From Patiria miniata (lineage: Eukaryota; Echinodermata; Asteroidea; Valvatida; Asterinidae), in contig NW_024037072.1 in the NCBI RefSeq assembly GCF_015706575.1, positions 16,369,162 through 16,433,161 on the forward strand: 64,000 bases of DNA, read 5' to 3'. The notes beneath the pieces are model-generated. The model was not told the origin of the DNA, did no database searches, and saw only the letters and a program-made list of their open reading frames with translations. The stretch's first letter is position 1. Each line of letters begins with the position of its first letter. This document shows positions 1 through 12,514 of the stretch, piece after piece. The position numbers were made by a program, and so were the translations under genes.

Positions 1-1250
1 CTTTCAACTAGCCAGAACCTCAGACAGATTCTGTCCTAGCTTCAGAAATCATTAACAAGTAATTTGTTGACATCGTCTTTGAATAATACATGCCTGGTAC
101 TGTATGCATGAATTTTGTGTATGCCTAAATAGTGTTCTGATTAGTCGGTAAAAGGAGCAGAGTTCAGTGGCGCACCCAGGATTTGGCTTGGAGGGGGGGG
201 GGGGCGCGCAATTTTTTTTTATTTTTTTTTTAGAAATTCGAATTTTTTTCAAAAAATGTTGCCCAAAATTGTTGGCCGCAGAAAAAAAAATGGGTTTAAA
301 AAAAATATTTCGGGACGGACTATTATGACGTTGGTAGCGCCAATTATACCCCTATTATACTACTCCAAAATAGGCCACATTCATATCACCACCGTCAAAT
401 CGTGCGACTAAAAAAAATTGACCAACAAATATTAAAAAAATTGACAACCTGGGGGGGGGCTCAAGCACCCCTCCCCCCGCCCCTCCCCCGCCCCCTCCCT
501 CCCCCCCCCCCCCGTGCGCGCCACAGGCAGAGTTACCTATCCAGACGGTTTTTGTACGCCAAGATCGAGCTATATTGAATTAATTTTGAAATAGCTCCAT
601 GGCTGCATTACTGTTTCCACCTTATATTCTGTCCTTCAAAAAATGATCGATAATTGCTTTATCCAGCATTGCCCATGTCTCCTGTTAGCTGTTCACGGTC
701 CTCCATCATGTGCTAACTCTGATCAAATTAATTTTTTTCCTGGAAATAAGCGTTGATTAGGCAAGCCATCACAGCACAGATACATGCAAAAATGTGGTGA
801 AATAATTTATAAAACATTTCAGTCCACCCCCCCCCAAAAAAAAAATCAAGTGGAAGTTGAGGCAACGATAAACTTGCCGTTTATAATAAATTTCTTTACA
901 CAGCTTAAAACCTGTTGCCATTGGGGCTCTGCATACATTACACATTATTTAATAATGTTTAGCAAAGTAAACCCCATAAGGAAAAAATGCATTGGTGACA
1001 CAGACGACAATCATTAATACTTACAAATACATGTACAAGTACTTTAGAAATATAACACAAATAAAGTTATATACACAAGTTTAGTCTAAACATTCAAGTA
1101 TAAGGCATGAATCGCTGATGAGAGAAAAGCCCGCAAAAACCCTTTTGTGAAAATAACAAGGGGAAATTCATGATCCGGCTCCAAGTACTGTGGCAACCAA
1201 GTTTATAACTCCGTAGATGAGCGCGTTTTGAACTAGTGTTTTATTGGCTG
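1..1250. repeat. Direct duplication, copy A (cut by window start)
   Basis: This segment matches 1675-2545 and 2896-2938 in the same orientation. The two run together from CAACTAGCCAGA through the paired stretches around CATGGCTGCATTACTG, GATACATGCAAAAATGTG and TTGAACTAGTGTTTTATTGG. Copies differ by substitutions and indels but are clearly paralogous. Copy A begins at the window edge, so the true unit may extend further left. No coding sequence is recognised in it. It carries an extra mini-element at 165-526. Confidence 0.85.
165..526. mobile_element. hAT-like non-autonomous element (MITE), 362 bp
   Basis: It is flanked by an exact 8-bp direct repeat GCAGAGTT at 157-164 and 527-534. The ends are imperfect inverted repeats: left CAGTGGCGCACCC, right (reverse complement) CTGTGGCGCGCAC. 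The paralogous copy B has a single GCAGAGTT at 1833-1840 and no insert, which is a natural empty site. An 8-bp target duplication with CAG-type ends is the known signature of hAT transposons. A G-run near the left end and long C-runs near the right end could fold together. No coding capacity. Confidence 0.85.
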
Positions 1251-1674
1251 TTTTTTACCAGAATTAATTAATAATAGGCATAATCGGGAGCAAGGAGGTG
1301 TCGATAACAAAAGCTGTACGGCCGGACAAGCAAATTCAACTCAACTAAACAGATCCAATCGCATCTTCCTCGTATTTACAGTGACACTAGGGACCTTAGA
1401 GTGAAAAAAAAAACATTTTTCTTTATTGAATCACTTCACAGGAATCCCAAGTGAAAACAACTTAATCTACATGTATCTGATCAAATCAACGTCACTCTAT
1501 TCGTCTTTTGCCTGGTTTCAATAGGACTGATGGGGTAAATGTCACACTTTGGAAATAAGAGAGCAAGAATTAGAAAACGTCGTCACTTATCCAATTAAAT
1601 CGACCCGTCTGTCAAATGTTTGGAATTATTTGAAGACTATTCGGTTCAACATGTGTACAGGTACCCCAACCCCC
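1251..1674. other. Spacer between duplicate copies, nothing recognised
   Basis: Single-copy-looking DNA between the two duplication copies. No gene, repeat unit or RNA was recognised. Confidence 0.5.
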
Positions 1675-2938
1675 CTTTTTCAACTAGCCAGAGCCTCAGA
1701 CAGATTCTGTCCTAGCTTCAGAAATCATTAGCAAGTAATTTGTTGACATCGTCTTTGAATATTTTATATCTGGTACTGTGTGCATGAATTTTGTGTATGG
1801 CTAAATAGTGTTCTGATTAGTCGGTAAAAGGGGCAGAGTTCCCTATCCAGACGGGTTGTACGCCAAAATCGAGCTATATTGAATTAATTTTAAAATAGCT
1901 CCATGGCTGCATTACTGTTTCCACCTTATATTCTGTCCTTCAAAAAAATGATCGATAATTGCTTTATCCAGCATTGCCCATGTCTTCTGTTAGCTGTTCA
2001 CGGTCCTCCATCATGTGTTAACTCTAATCAACCGTAATTTTTTTGAGGGGGGGGGGGGGAATAAGCGTTGATACAGCACAGATACATGCAAAAATGTGGT
2101 GAAATAATTTATAAAATTTTTCAGTCCTGCCCCCCCCCCTAACAAAAAAAACAACTGGACGTTGAGGCAATGATAAATTTGCCGTTTATTTACAGTCTAT
2201 TTATTTATTTACTACATTTCTTTACCCAAGGTATGCCCAAAAAGTTTAAAACCTTTTGCCATTGGGGCTCTGCATACATTACACACTCTTTTATATTGTT
2301 ATGCAAAGTATACCTCATAAGGGAATAGTGCATTGGTGACACAGACGATGAACAATAATACTTACAAATACAAGTACTTTAGGAATATTACAGAAATAAA
2401 GTTATACACAAGTGTAGTTTAAACATTCAAGTATAAGGCATGAATTACTGATGACGAGCGAAAAGCCCGCAAAAAAACCCTTTAATATCAAAAACACGGG
2501 GAAACTCACGATCCGGCTCCATGTTACCGTGGCAACCAAGTTTATAAATAGGTTTCATATTCATAGTACTTACAGTAGTTATCTTAGGCAGAAGCTTCAA
2601 ATATTTTTTTTTAGGGGGGGGGGTAAACATGGGTAACATTTTTTGTTTTTTAAAAAGGTTATATGTACACATACATAACATGTATACCCGTAGGCCAATT
2701 TACAGGGGCACTTCAGTTGTGTACAGACCGGTGTAATTGGTTCACTGTTTCTTAAATTAAAATGTTTAAATAGACATAAAATTTGCCACTGAACATTGTT
2801 CCTGTTACATGTACTGCAATTGTTTCCTTATCAAAAGGAAGTGCATAACTTTCAACAAATTTTCCGTCCTTGGGGAAAAAAAAGCACACTTAGATCCGTA
2901 GATCAGCGTATTTTTGAACTAGTGTTTTATTGGCAGAA
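1675..2938. repeat. Direct duplication, copy B
   Basis: Second copy of the segment at 1-1250. Homology is continuous to about 2545. It is then broken by about 350 bp (2546-2895, including a T-run and a run of ten G) with no counterpart in copy A, and resumes at CCGTAGAT through TTGAACTAGTGTTTTATTGG, ending near 2938. Copy B preserves the uninterrupted target site of the element in copy A, so that insertion happened after the duplication or was lost precisely here. Confidence 0.8.
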
Positions 2939-2949
2939 ATATCATTAAC

Positions 2950-3170
2950 TGATGGCTTTACGTAGTTCTGATTTGAATGTACCTATACGCAATCTATAGT
3001 TCGTAGTTTTTCATTCAAATTATTCCATATATTCGCACCACTCACAGCGAAACGTGTGGCATAGCATTCATTTTTGTCGAAAAGGACTTTGAATACCAGG
3101 CTGGCTGATTGTCTTGTTTCACTAATATGTTCAGCTCTCGAGGCTCGTCCGGCAGACGGCTGCACACGGG
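2950..3170 (-). pseudogene. LINE reverse-transcriptase C-terminal fragment
   Basis: On the minus strand a 60-codon open stretch contains TRFAVSGANIWNNLNEKLR. This resembles the conserved tail of non-LTR retrotransposon ORF2 proteins (CR1/jockey/L2-like), where an R-F...G..IWN.LP motif is typical. After a stop near 2983 the homology-like reading continues in another frame as GTFKSELRKAIS followed by a stop, so the copy is frameshifted. No polymerase core is visible upstream. This is a decayed fragment and not a working gene. The family call rests on motif recognition alone. Confidence 0.45.
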
Positions 3171-6100
3171 AGTTACAACAACAGACCCTGTACTATGGTA
3201 TACATATACGTTCAATCCTTATACCAGATATTCAAAAGACACTTTGGTTTTGCCTGGAGTAAATGGTTCCCGTAAACATCATTTACTTTCAATTTCGGCA
3301 ACATTGACACAAGTCGCGCGCCATACCCTCAAAGAAATGCTAGGATAAGACGTATTAAAGTAAATGCTCAGAGAAGCAAATTAGATATTTAACCTGGTAA
3401 TGTTAATTACTTTATTGAGAGTCTTTGGTGATCAGCTTTAATAAGATACTTAGGAGGAAGGAAGCCAGGGAAGAAAGAAAGACCTGGTTATATATGGTTA
3501 CGCCGGCCTAATATAACGGTGCCTCTTCAGCAAAGCGCGTTTTAAAAAGAACCTCGCCATGAACATCAGCAATGTTAAAGATGTTTTCTTTTCGGTTTTT
3601 AATTCAGTAAACGTGAATATACAAAATGTCTACTCATGCTTTTTGTGTGAAGTGCAATATCCGGACTGTAGTTTTTGAGTTCCATTTGGAACATGAAAAT
3701 GCAAAGAAAGGAAGGTGACTCAAACCGTCTTTAAGCATACTGTGCCAAAAAAATCAATATAAATTTCAAAGGTAATTCCTGAGACCTTCTCATGAATACC
3801 TGATATCCATTCTGGCTAACATCACACCGGAAGAAAAGATACTCCAGACATTGTCGAGATTATCGTCATTGATTGTCGCCTGGAATTTTTTTTCTTTCGT
3901 CTTAAAGGTAATAATGGAATAAATAAGATTTGAGGGCTCGGCTCGGTGGAGACGCGAGGATATTACTTCTCAACGCACGACGTGTTGGAGCCCAGATCTT
4001 GGTTATTATCCTTTCTCTCAGTCGCGCGGAGTTGATATCGATTCCCTTACGCCGCGGCACGAGCTAGGTGTAAAACACCCCATCACAGGTACAAACAGGT
4101 GGCTGTTTGATGAAAACAATCATAATGTAAACCATATTATAAAAAAGTGAGTGACCATAGACCCCTTGCATAGAGCGCCCTCGCAGGTTTTCTTTACTTA
4201 TAAATTCAGTGGCAATGGGAGTACAAGTGGGAGTGTATACTCATGCGGACCACAGGTGAACAACGCCTGAATCAGTAAGGGGTCCGTGAGGAAATAAATC
4301 GAGATTGTTATTATAAACTTATATAAGGAGTCCAATTATAACTTTCTTATATTGATCACCATTCTTTAGGCGATACACTTTACATCGTATTTTGACTCTC
4401 TCCAATGCAATAAAGATATTGAAATGTGTTAGATTTCTTTTCCGTACACGAACACTTTGAACAATACCAAAAATCCTTCTGATGGATTAGAACTAAGTAA
4501 TAGTGTAACGACAATCCACTTAGAGCGTAAATATAAGTTAGTCTGTTTATCTAAATTTGATTATCCAGAAGTCCGCCTGAAGAGCAAAATTAAGACGGTT
4601 GCTGTCTGCTTTAAAAATTGTTTTTCTAGCGTGGGGAGATAACAGTTTGTACATGGTGCGTGGGCAGAAAGGCACCAGGGATTACTGCCCGGAAACAATG
4701 ATTGGTTAAACTAATCTCACGGGATTGGCGACTTGCAGATGAACAGCGGCTTTAAGTTGATTGCCTCGAGGAGCGAAAATCGGTTTTGTTGAGACTACTT
4801 TCCTTGTACGATTAAAGTTCAAATCTGGGTTTAGTTTTTAACACGTACGTTCATCATGCCCAAAGAAAATGTCTATACAAAAAGTGTTATTAGTGTGTCA
4901 AGTATCAGGGCTATTATAAAGCAATATCTACGGCTGTCCTTTCTTGATGTGTAATTGTAACTGTAATTACAAAAGGAGTGTGAACCTGACATTTCTTTTC
5001 GTTTTGAAAAAAAATAAATAATAGTAACCAATGTCGGTCGTGCCAACCGATTGCCGTGAATAACGTTGGTACGGACTGATCCCCACAGGCATGCACATAA
5101 ACGCAACGCACGGTGGGTGAACCGAGCTGAACAGGCTCGAACCTGCACGAACGAACTAAGCGTTGATGAAACTTATTCATGACGCCAATGACTGATTAGA
5201 TGTGTTTTTAGTATACGTTCCTGCACGAGGGTCGAATTCAGTCAAAACAAAATCAAACATGCAACACCCGTCGGGCCATCAGATCGAAACAATACTCGCA
5301 GATGTAGTGGATAATCCATCCTCAACGCGGAACTCAAACGCAGATGATCAATGGCCACTATCGGACCGGGTGCGACGCCCCCTGGGCCTCAGACCCTGAG
5401 GTAAGGAGCTAACCTGCACGAGACTATAGCAACACTCTGGGGACACCCTTCCTCGGGGACACGCTAACAAGCCACCGTGTTCTGTGCACTTGTTGTTTGT
5501 TAGCGGATGGAAATAGGTACGAGTTCCACCGGGTATTCACCTTTCCAGCCAGGTGATCTGCAACGGAAGAAAAAGCTACAGATACAATCTTTGCCTACCA
5601 AAAGTGATATCAAGCGTCAATTAATTTGCCCTTTTTTCGTATTGAAGAAAGTTTCTAGGATCGGTCGACAACTCGGGGCTCTGCATTTGGCCACAGCCTG
5701 CCTTGTGATAAAGACTGATCAGCTATCGCAAAATCTTCTTGTTGGAAACGTGTATGGTGTGCGCGACTGAACTGACGCCATGAGCAGATCACACGGCATT
5801 TATATACGTCAACACCGTACTGGCCTGGCATCCAATCATGGCGCGCCTACCGTCCTTCCACACCATTATTGGACTGACAACCAATCATGGCGCGTTTACT
5901 GTCGTGACCACTGACCCTTTGCTTGAAGTTGGAGTTCAAAACAAATAGGATTGACTCACGAAGCTGGGTTTCGCAATCAATCGAGTACGGCGTCCGATTC
6001 AAAGTACTTAACACGAGCGATAGTAGTGATGAAGGATAAAATGAATCTGCCAAACATTACTCGATTTACAACCAAAGGAGAACGTGAATAAATAAACGTC

Positions 6101-8451
6101 AACACATTGTTTGCCTTTTCGTTCAAAAGCAATAAAATGCAGAATATAATTTCACATTCACAACGCTGTTGTCACAACTTGAAACAACCAATGTTTATTG
6201 GACACTAAGGATCAGTTGATAACCATAATTCTGGTCACAATAACGATAATTTTATCTAAGATTATTAACTACAAACTTTTTGGCAAATCAAAACATGAAG
6301 CGATCGGCTTGTTTTCCAGTCAGAACTTCAGGATTAGGGAAACTTTTATAGGCCGTATGTTGTTTAAAGAGAATAACTCCGTGAAAGATGGTCTACCCTC
6401 CTTTCGGCTCTTTAGTAAAAAGGAAGAAACATATCAATACGAAAAGATATTATTTTTGGTTGAGCTTAATTCGATAATGGAAGTGCTATCGCTGCGCGTC
6501 TAATAACGAACCATCCCTGCTATTGGGCATCCGTGCTTAATAGTCAGACGACAAGCAAAGCAGCTATAAAAACAATGTTGATGTACTTTAATCAAAGCCT
6601 CATTTAAATATACCCATGTAATATGAGTTTAATCCGGTGTCATTCGACCGCGCTTCATGTCATCAGAGCTTCCGACTCGTGCAAATGAAGCGAGGATGAG
6701 ATATTGCTGGCTGGGGGAGAAAGTGGCAGATATGGTCTGATATGAAATCCTATCCTGGCCTGTGATAAGTCAAGCGCAATCTGGCTGCAGGGGTTCTCTC
6801 ATCACGCGAGAATTGTGAATCCACAGTTGATAAATTCACAGATTTTTGGTTTCCCATACCCGCTTCTTTTTTTTGCATTTCCATGCGAGTCGGTTGCAGC
6901 TAATTTATCGAATCGCAAATTACACTCAACGCACGTGGGGAAATGCTGCACGGATGATGGAAGGCCTTCGATTCCCGCCATAACTTGATTCTGGCGGGAA
7001 CACCCACCTCACCTTCCGGACCAAAATGTCATTGTGGCCTTTCCCTCAGGAAAACCTGTTGGCACGAATAGCGGCGTGTTTCGTCCATTTGATTCGCTTA
7101 AATTTGGTGGAAACTCCAAACGTTTCCTTGGGTTTCATCTAATAAAACCCATGCACAGTAGTGGCCGGGGAAAACAGTCTGTTGTAAGGGCCAAACGTTA
7201 TAGTTTGGCTTCGGGGCACAGTTTTCCCAGATGCCAACTCACAACAACAAACGAAACCAGAGCCTTATGAACATTGAGCTTAAAATGGGTTAACTGCAGC
7301 CTAAGGGGACACTGCGTATTAGCGTGGGCACCGTGACACTTGTTCTATTAAAGGCGAGAATAATAACAAAACCAAAAATGAAAAAGACAAAACCAAAAAG
7401 ATATTTAATGTTCTAAACCTCTACATTAATAAATCCACCTATTTAACGTCCACTTGAAACTTGGACGCACCTGTAAATGATACTCGACCCAAGGCATTGC
7501 ACATGCTGGATTCATTCCAAGATTTTCTTTGGAAGCACGAAGGACAAACATCCGTACTGTTGAATCTTCTTTGTGGGTGACGAACAATCGAGGATATGAA
7601 AAGGCTAGAATCAACACCTTAGGGGGAATTACCTTTCTCTGGGAAGTGTAAAACGTTCAGATTCGATTCTGTCTCTTCTCTGCTCTGAAGGCAGTCTAGA
7701 AAATGTCCATGGTTTTATGTTTGTTTTACCCACGAGGGACCGCCCTGTCCACGGCTAGCCTTCGGGTCGCCAGGGCTGTGCACTTAGCCAGGTCTGCCCG
7801 GACCCAGTGATTGATTTGACCGAGGAATGTTGACCACTGGATGCATCTGCCTGCCCTGGAGGAAAGCAGTCCACAAAACAGGCCGCTCACTGTAGTGTAA
7901 GGCAAATCCGACTTATTACAAAATCATCACAGATTGAACCTGACACACGAGCGCTAAAGATTCACCTCTCCTTTTGCCGTTGGGCCATTCCGCGGCTACA
8001 ATTATTTTAAATAGCGGCCGGTGATTATCGGCTTAATGATAATAATCTTACCTCTTCCTCGAGATTGTTTTAAGCTTTACACAGGCGTTCCATGTTGGTT
8101 TCGTTAAACACGGCTTTGTGGCTGGACATGTACTGGTAGGAAATGTGTATCCTTCCGCAGATATCGATGCACGGTCTCATGTGGTGTCAGCTGTCAGCGT
8201 TGAGCAGGACCTGTTCTTCAGAGAGCTATTGAAGGTCAAGATTGAATTGGTTTAACATAATTAGTCGTCTGTTGTTCGTATAGGGGGACAAAAACGCGCG
8301 TTTAATTAAGTAACACGTGAAACAGTTGAAAAGTCAAAAATGCAAGTACATAATACGTCAAATGTAAATACACAAATAATCAGACTTTTGTAGTTTAAAC
8401 TGAATCAATAGGTAGGTGTAGCACGTGGAACTTATGCAAATGGATGGGTAT
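3171..8451. other. Intergenic, no gene recognised
   Basis: Only short random-looking open frames occur. A GC-richer patch at 3930-4110 and another at 5200-5500 stand out from the AT-rich background, as does 7726-7870. They have no protein similarity I recognise and could be regulatory or single-copy DNA. No RNA gene or clear mobile element was seen. Confidence 0.4.
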
Positions 8452-9771
8452 CACTCTCAAAAAGATATGTAAAATATAATAAAAATTGTTCTGTAAAATA
8501 TTCACATTTCGGTAAAATTCGCCGGAAAAAAAGTACCTTGAAAACATGTAAATTTTAAAATACATATTGAATAAGTAAAGCAGTCAGTTTACCTTAATTA
8601 TGTAAAAACGTACTGCAATTAGGTAAAACGCACTAAAAACAAGGTAAAAACGTACACGCGGTGACGCGATATGCAGCTAGCACAGCACAGCATAAGTGAA
8701 TGGAGAACACCATGACGTCTGTAACAACGATGGGATATGCTGCAGCTAATTTCGGTCTTTGAAGGTAACATTTTCTAAAGCTCGTGTGATTGTTATACCG
8801 TCCCAAGCCCCAGAAATGCCTGAACGTTTTGCACGATAAAATATGACAGGATATTCTTAATATTAGTAGTGTTAGGAACTCGGCCACTGCGCGTATATGC
8901 ATGCCACACGTACGTAGGCTAGGCCTACATCATGACTGCATGGAAACAGAACGCGAACCAACTCGTATGCCATAAAACTCGTACGTGAACCAACTCGTAG
9001 CGAAACAACTCGTGCGTGGACCAACTCGTACCGTTCCCATCAAGTAGTCAAGAATCGTCAACCACATATAATTTTGTATACGAGTTTAATTCTGTGTACG
9101 AGTTGGATCGCGTACGAATTTGTCCACGTACGAGTTGTCCTGTGTGCGAGATGGTCACGTACGAGTTGGTTCGCGTTCGAATTGACCTGTATTCGGCCTA
9201 TGTGCATGTACATACGTATACATTCATGCGTGCAAACTCGCCGTGGCCGAGCTGTGGGTCATGCATCATGTGCCTATCTTGCAAAGTGTCCAAAAACTGC
9301 TATGGATTGGGCACGGTATGACAATCACAAAGAGCTTGAGGAAAATGTTACCGTCAAAGACCGAAAGTAGCTGTGACATCTGGACGTCTGTTCTCACAGA
9401 CGTCATGGTTTCTCCAACTCTATATGCTGTGATATGCTGCGCAGTTCAGGAAGGGAATAAATAAAATCAAAATGAAACAGGTCGTGTTTTGATGGGCTTC
9501 CGTAGTTGTTTACGTTTAGAAAACATAATTTTACATGATAATGAAGTATTGCTTCATCTGAAAGTTGTGTCAAGTTTTCTTAATTGTCTTTAACCTAATA
9601 ATGTGTGAATACAATTACACAGACATCAAGTAACTTTTTACACAACTGTCAAGAAAACTTTTACCCAACACGCATTATGTAACTTTTTACACAATTGCAA
9701 GCGAGTTCGTGTAGTACATATAAAACATGGTTAAATTTTACACAACTTGTGTATTTTTTTTTCTGAGAGTG
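8452..9771. mobile_element. Foldback-type composite element, about 1.3 kb
   Basis: The outer ends are inverted: CACTCTCA at 8452-8459 and TGAGAGTG at 9764-9771. Subterminal zones on both sides are full of short (G/T)GTAAAA motifs, read as TTTTACAC on the right. Inner arms at about 8640-8840 and 9280-9460 are inverted copies of each other, sharing for example GACGTCTG, AACATTTTC and the TATGCTG region. The centre at 8930-9190 repeats ACTCGTACG and ACCAACTCGTA on the left and their complements on the right. No clear target-site duplication was found, so the outer limits are tentative. Open frames inside only translate the repeat. Confidence 0.6.
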
Positions 9772-12351
9772 AAGTGTTTTGTCCCCACCGGTCCGACGAT
9801 ATTTTCAGGCAATACTGTGTACCGATTAAATCCGTTTCCTTTTTTAATTGATGTTTTAAGGTGTTCTTTTATAACCCTCTAAATGATTGAGCCTTAACTC
9901 TTCGAGTAAAGAAAGTAGTCGTGCCGTGTTACGTGCCAATTGGCATGTTTACGTTTTGTTTTCAATTCAGATAATAGCGAATGGTATATTTTCAAATAAT
10001 CTTTTTCCCCCCAATTTTTCATCAAATGAAAATCGTTACGAAAAAAATTGAACGCGCCATTTTGAAATGACTGTCAAAACAGAATATCACCGATATGTTG
10101 TGCTCGAACTACCCTTGCTATATGCTGCCGTATCAGTTCGCAACAGTGTTTATGATACTTCCTCAAAATCGAAAATTGAAAGAAAGAAATACTGGATACG
10201 TGCTTCCGGTAACAGTCAATATAAAGTTTCGATTAAGAAAGATGACAGACATTCCATTCGTGTATCTGTTACGGAACTTGACCGGGTACGCGAGGGTAAA
10301 ACGCGTTTAGGTTTCCGACACTGGAATGACGAAAGGTGACAATATACTTGGAGAACAGTTTTGACGACCGGAGCTTTTTCAAGGAAAAATAGGAAATTAA
10401 TTGCAACTGATACATATAAATCTTCCAACTCCACACACGAACCTTCACCACAACAAAACAACACTGACCAGTCTTGTGTCAAAATATTTGGTTTAGAAAT
10501 GAGGAATTCTGCGCTGGACCACTGAACTTGTCCTGAGTAGGATAGGAAATGACAAACTGACTTTTGGTGATTCACGATTACGGTCAGAACAGTCTTCTTA
10601 TTTGTTAAATCAAAAATGCTGACTCTTATATGGGCCACATTGTAGAACAAGACAAATGTCTATCTGTACAATTAAACATTCAATTTATTGTCTACCTTTT
10701 GCGAGTGATTGAGTTTCTAAAGACGCACTAAGGTGATATTGAGTTTAAAATTGAACGTAGTAAATGGGCAGAAATAATAATTATGAATCCATAAAACGTT
10801 TCCATAAACTTATTTTTTTTTTTTTTTACTAAGGGCAAGTTTCAACTTGTTTTCGAGATCGAACACGAAATACATTCGGTTTGATTTCACGCCGAGTGTG
10901 TCTTTATGGCTAACAAATTACTGTCTACCTGTGAGACTTGTCATGCGACAGCACATGACTGTTGTCTTCACGCTTGATTTCCTTGCGACTTAGACTGAAC
11001 GGTCGACAAGTCAGGCTACAGGTATTGATAATAAGAAAACATAATGTATCTCACTAGCCAGCAAGCAATGAAATGAGACAAGCGAATAATAGAGGAGGAT
11101 ATTCAATCTGTCACATTTCTATATTAATCTTTCCAACGGGCCCTCGCGTGTGTTCGTGATTTGATTTGATATCGTCAAGCACCTTCAGGCGGTGGGCATT
11201 TTTACATACCGAACGTCATTGCCAAAGTCATTGGCGCCCTCCTCTGCCCTGTGAACACGATAATACTATAGCCAATTGAGGAGGACAAACCGGTCATTCA
11301 ACCCGAGATGTAGATATGCAATTATACCGGGAAGCAAGCCTTGAAGATTCCATTTCCAGAAGGAGTCATTATTTTGGTTCACGTGCGGAAACATGTGCGA
11401 GTGAAGTACCTTTTTCACAAGCACTCTGGGGCCTCCATCCAAGTGCAGACTCCCTCGTCGCTATATAATTGCAGTGAGGGTACAGATGGGTTATAATAAT
11501 TATAGCTGCTGACCAGGTTTCGTACATGTGGCTCTCTTGCTTGCACGCAGGGGTTAGGGGAAGCGTCACCTTTCCCTCGCCGTGCAACGCACGTCTCTCT
11601 CCTTCCCTCTATCGGTTCATATACGGTCTTCCCTTCTTAATGCTCAGTCACACCGTGGGGCAATGGACTGGCTGCCGATCGATACGAAGAAAAAGGTGCC
11701 TCTGCTCACGGATCGGTCTGCATTGGTTCACGAGACTGGCGCCAAGTCTGATGTAAAAGGAAGACAGAGATTTCTCATGCACTCTGGTTATGGGAAAATG
11801 CATTCTTTATTTTTTTTTGTATAATTACATCACAAAATTCGATTCGGTTCATTTAAACAAGTTAATAAACACTTTCTTATATTGACAATGACATCCTCAC
11901 ATGCAGGCTCTATGCGGTTAAATTAAGAATAGAAATGTAATAGGTTTTATATACAAGCAGTAAACGAGAACGGTGTTTATTGTACAATCCTCCAGCCCTT
12001 ACTGGTCTTGTTCCACGCAAAAAAAACCCGTTCCGTTAAAATCGTGTTGTACGAAAGATATGAACTGCATTTTGTTTTGTCCCAGTTCAAGATGAACTAA
12101 GCCTACGGTCACTCTGTCTCTTACGAACTATAGTTGGCGGGAAAACGTGCTCAATCGCCAAATGTTCAGCCCAGAAATATATTTAATTTTTGCTGGCGCC
12201 ATCGTTGGCCTTGTCTATAGACACCTCCCGGACACTAGGTGGCGCTGTTCATCGCAGAAAGTCGTATCATTATGTTATGTAAAGTCATGTAAAAATCACA
12301 CCTTAAAGCTCGACAATTTGTGACTCTATCTCGTGAACGTTGTTAGCATCA
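9772..12351. other. Intergenic, no gene recognised
   Basis: AT-rich DNA with homopolymer runs (for example T-rich at 10810-10828). The longest open frame, about 144 codons on the minus strand at 10216-10650, has no recognisable domain, signal peptide or codon bias, so I do not call it. Confidence 0.4.
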
Positions 12352-12514
12352 CAGGGGCGCATCAAGGTTTGGACCTAGAGGAGGTGTAGCTGTCAAGAAT
12401 GGGGTTTAGCAGGCACTTACTGTGTACTTCTGCACGATTTTACTAAGTTTTGTTGCTGCCCAAAGAGGGGGGGGGGGAGACCCCCTAAACCCTCCTTCCG
12501 CAGATCCGCCACTG
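12352..12514. mobile_element. Short TIR element, hAT-MITE-like
   Basis: Left end CAGGGGCGCATCAAGG, right end GATCCGCCACTG, giving inverted CAG(G/T)GGCG termini like the element at 165-526. A run of G near 12465-12478 is followed by a C-rich stretch. No exact 8-bp flanking duplication is visible (TAGCATCA versus GATCATGG), so the copy is probably old. Confidence 0.45.

Noticed and set aside
1..2938. The two 1.2-kb copies as LTRs of a retrotransposon
   Set aside because: The spacer is only about 425 bp with no primer-binding site, polypurine tract or coding, so a plain duplication fits better.
5202..5399. Short open frame followed by a GAG/GTAAGG donor-like site
   Set aside because: The in-frame stop (5397-5399) precedes the donor, and no protein similarity is recognised, so it is not supported as an exon.
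9016..9464. Overlapping open frames with regular Tyr/Val/Arg patterns
   Set aside because: They translate the ACTCGTACG repeats of the foldback element and are not proteins.
10216..10650. 144-codon open frame on the minus strand
   Set aside because: No recognisable motif, no codon bias, and overlapping open frames on the other strand.
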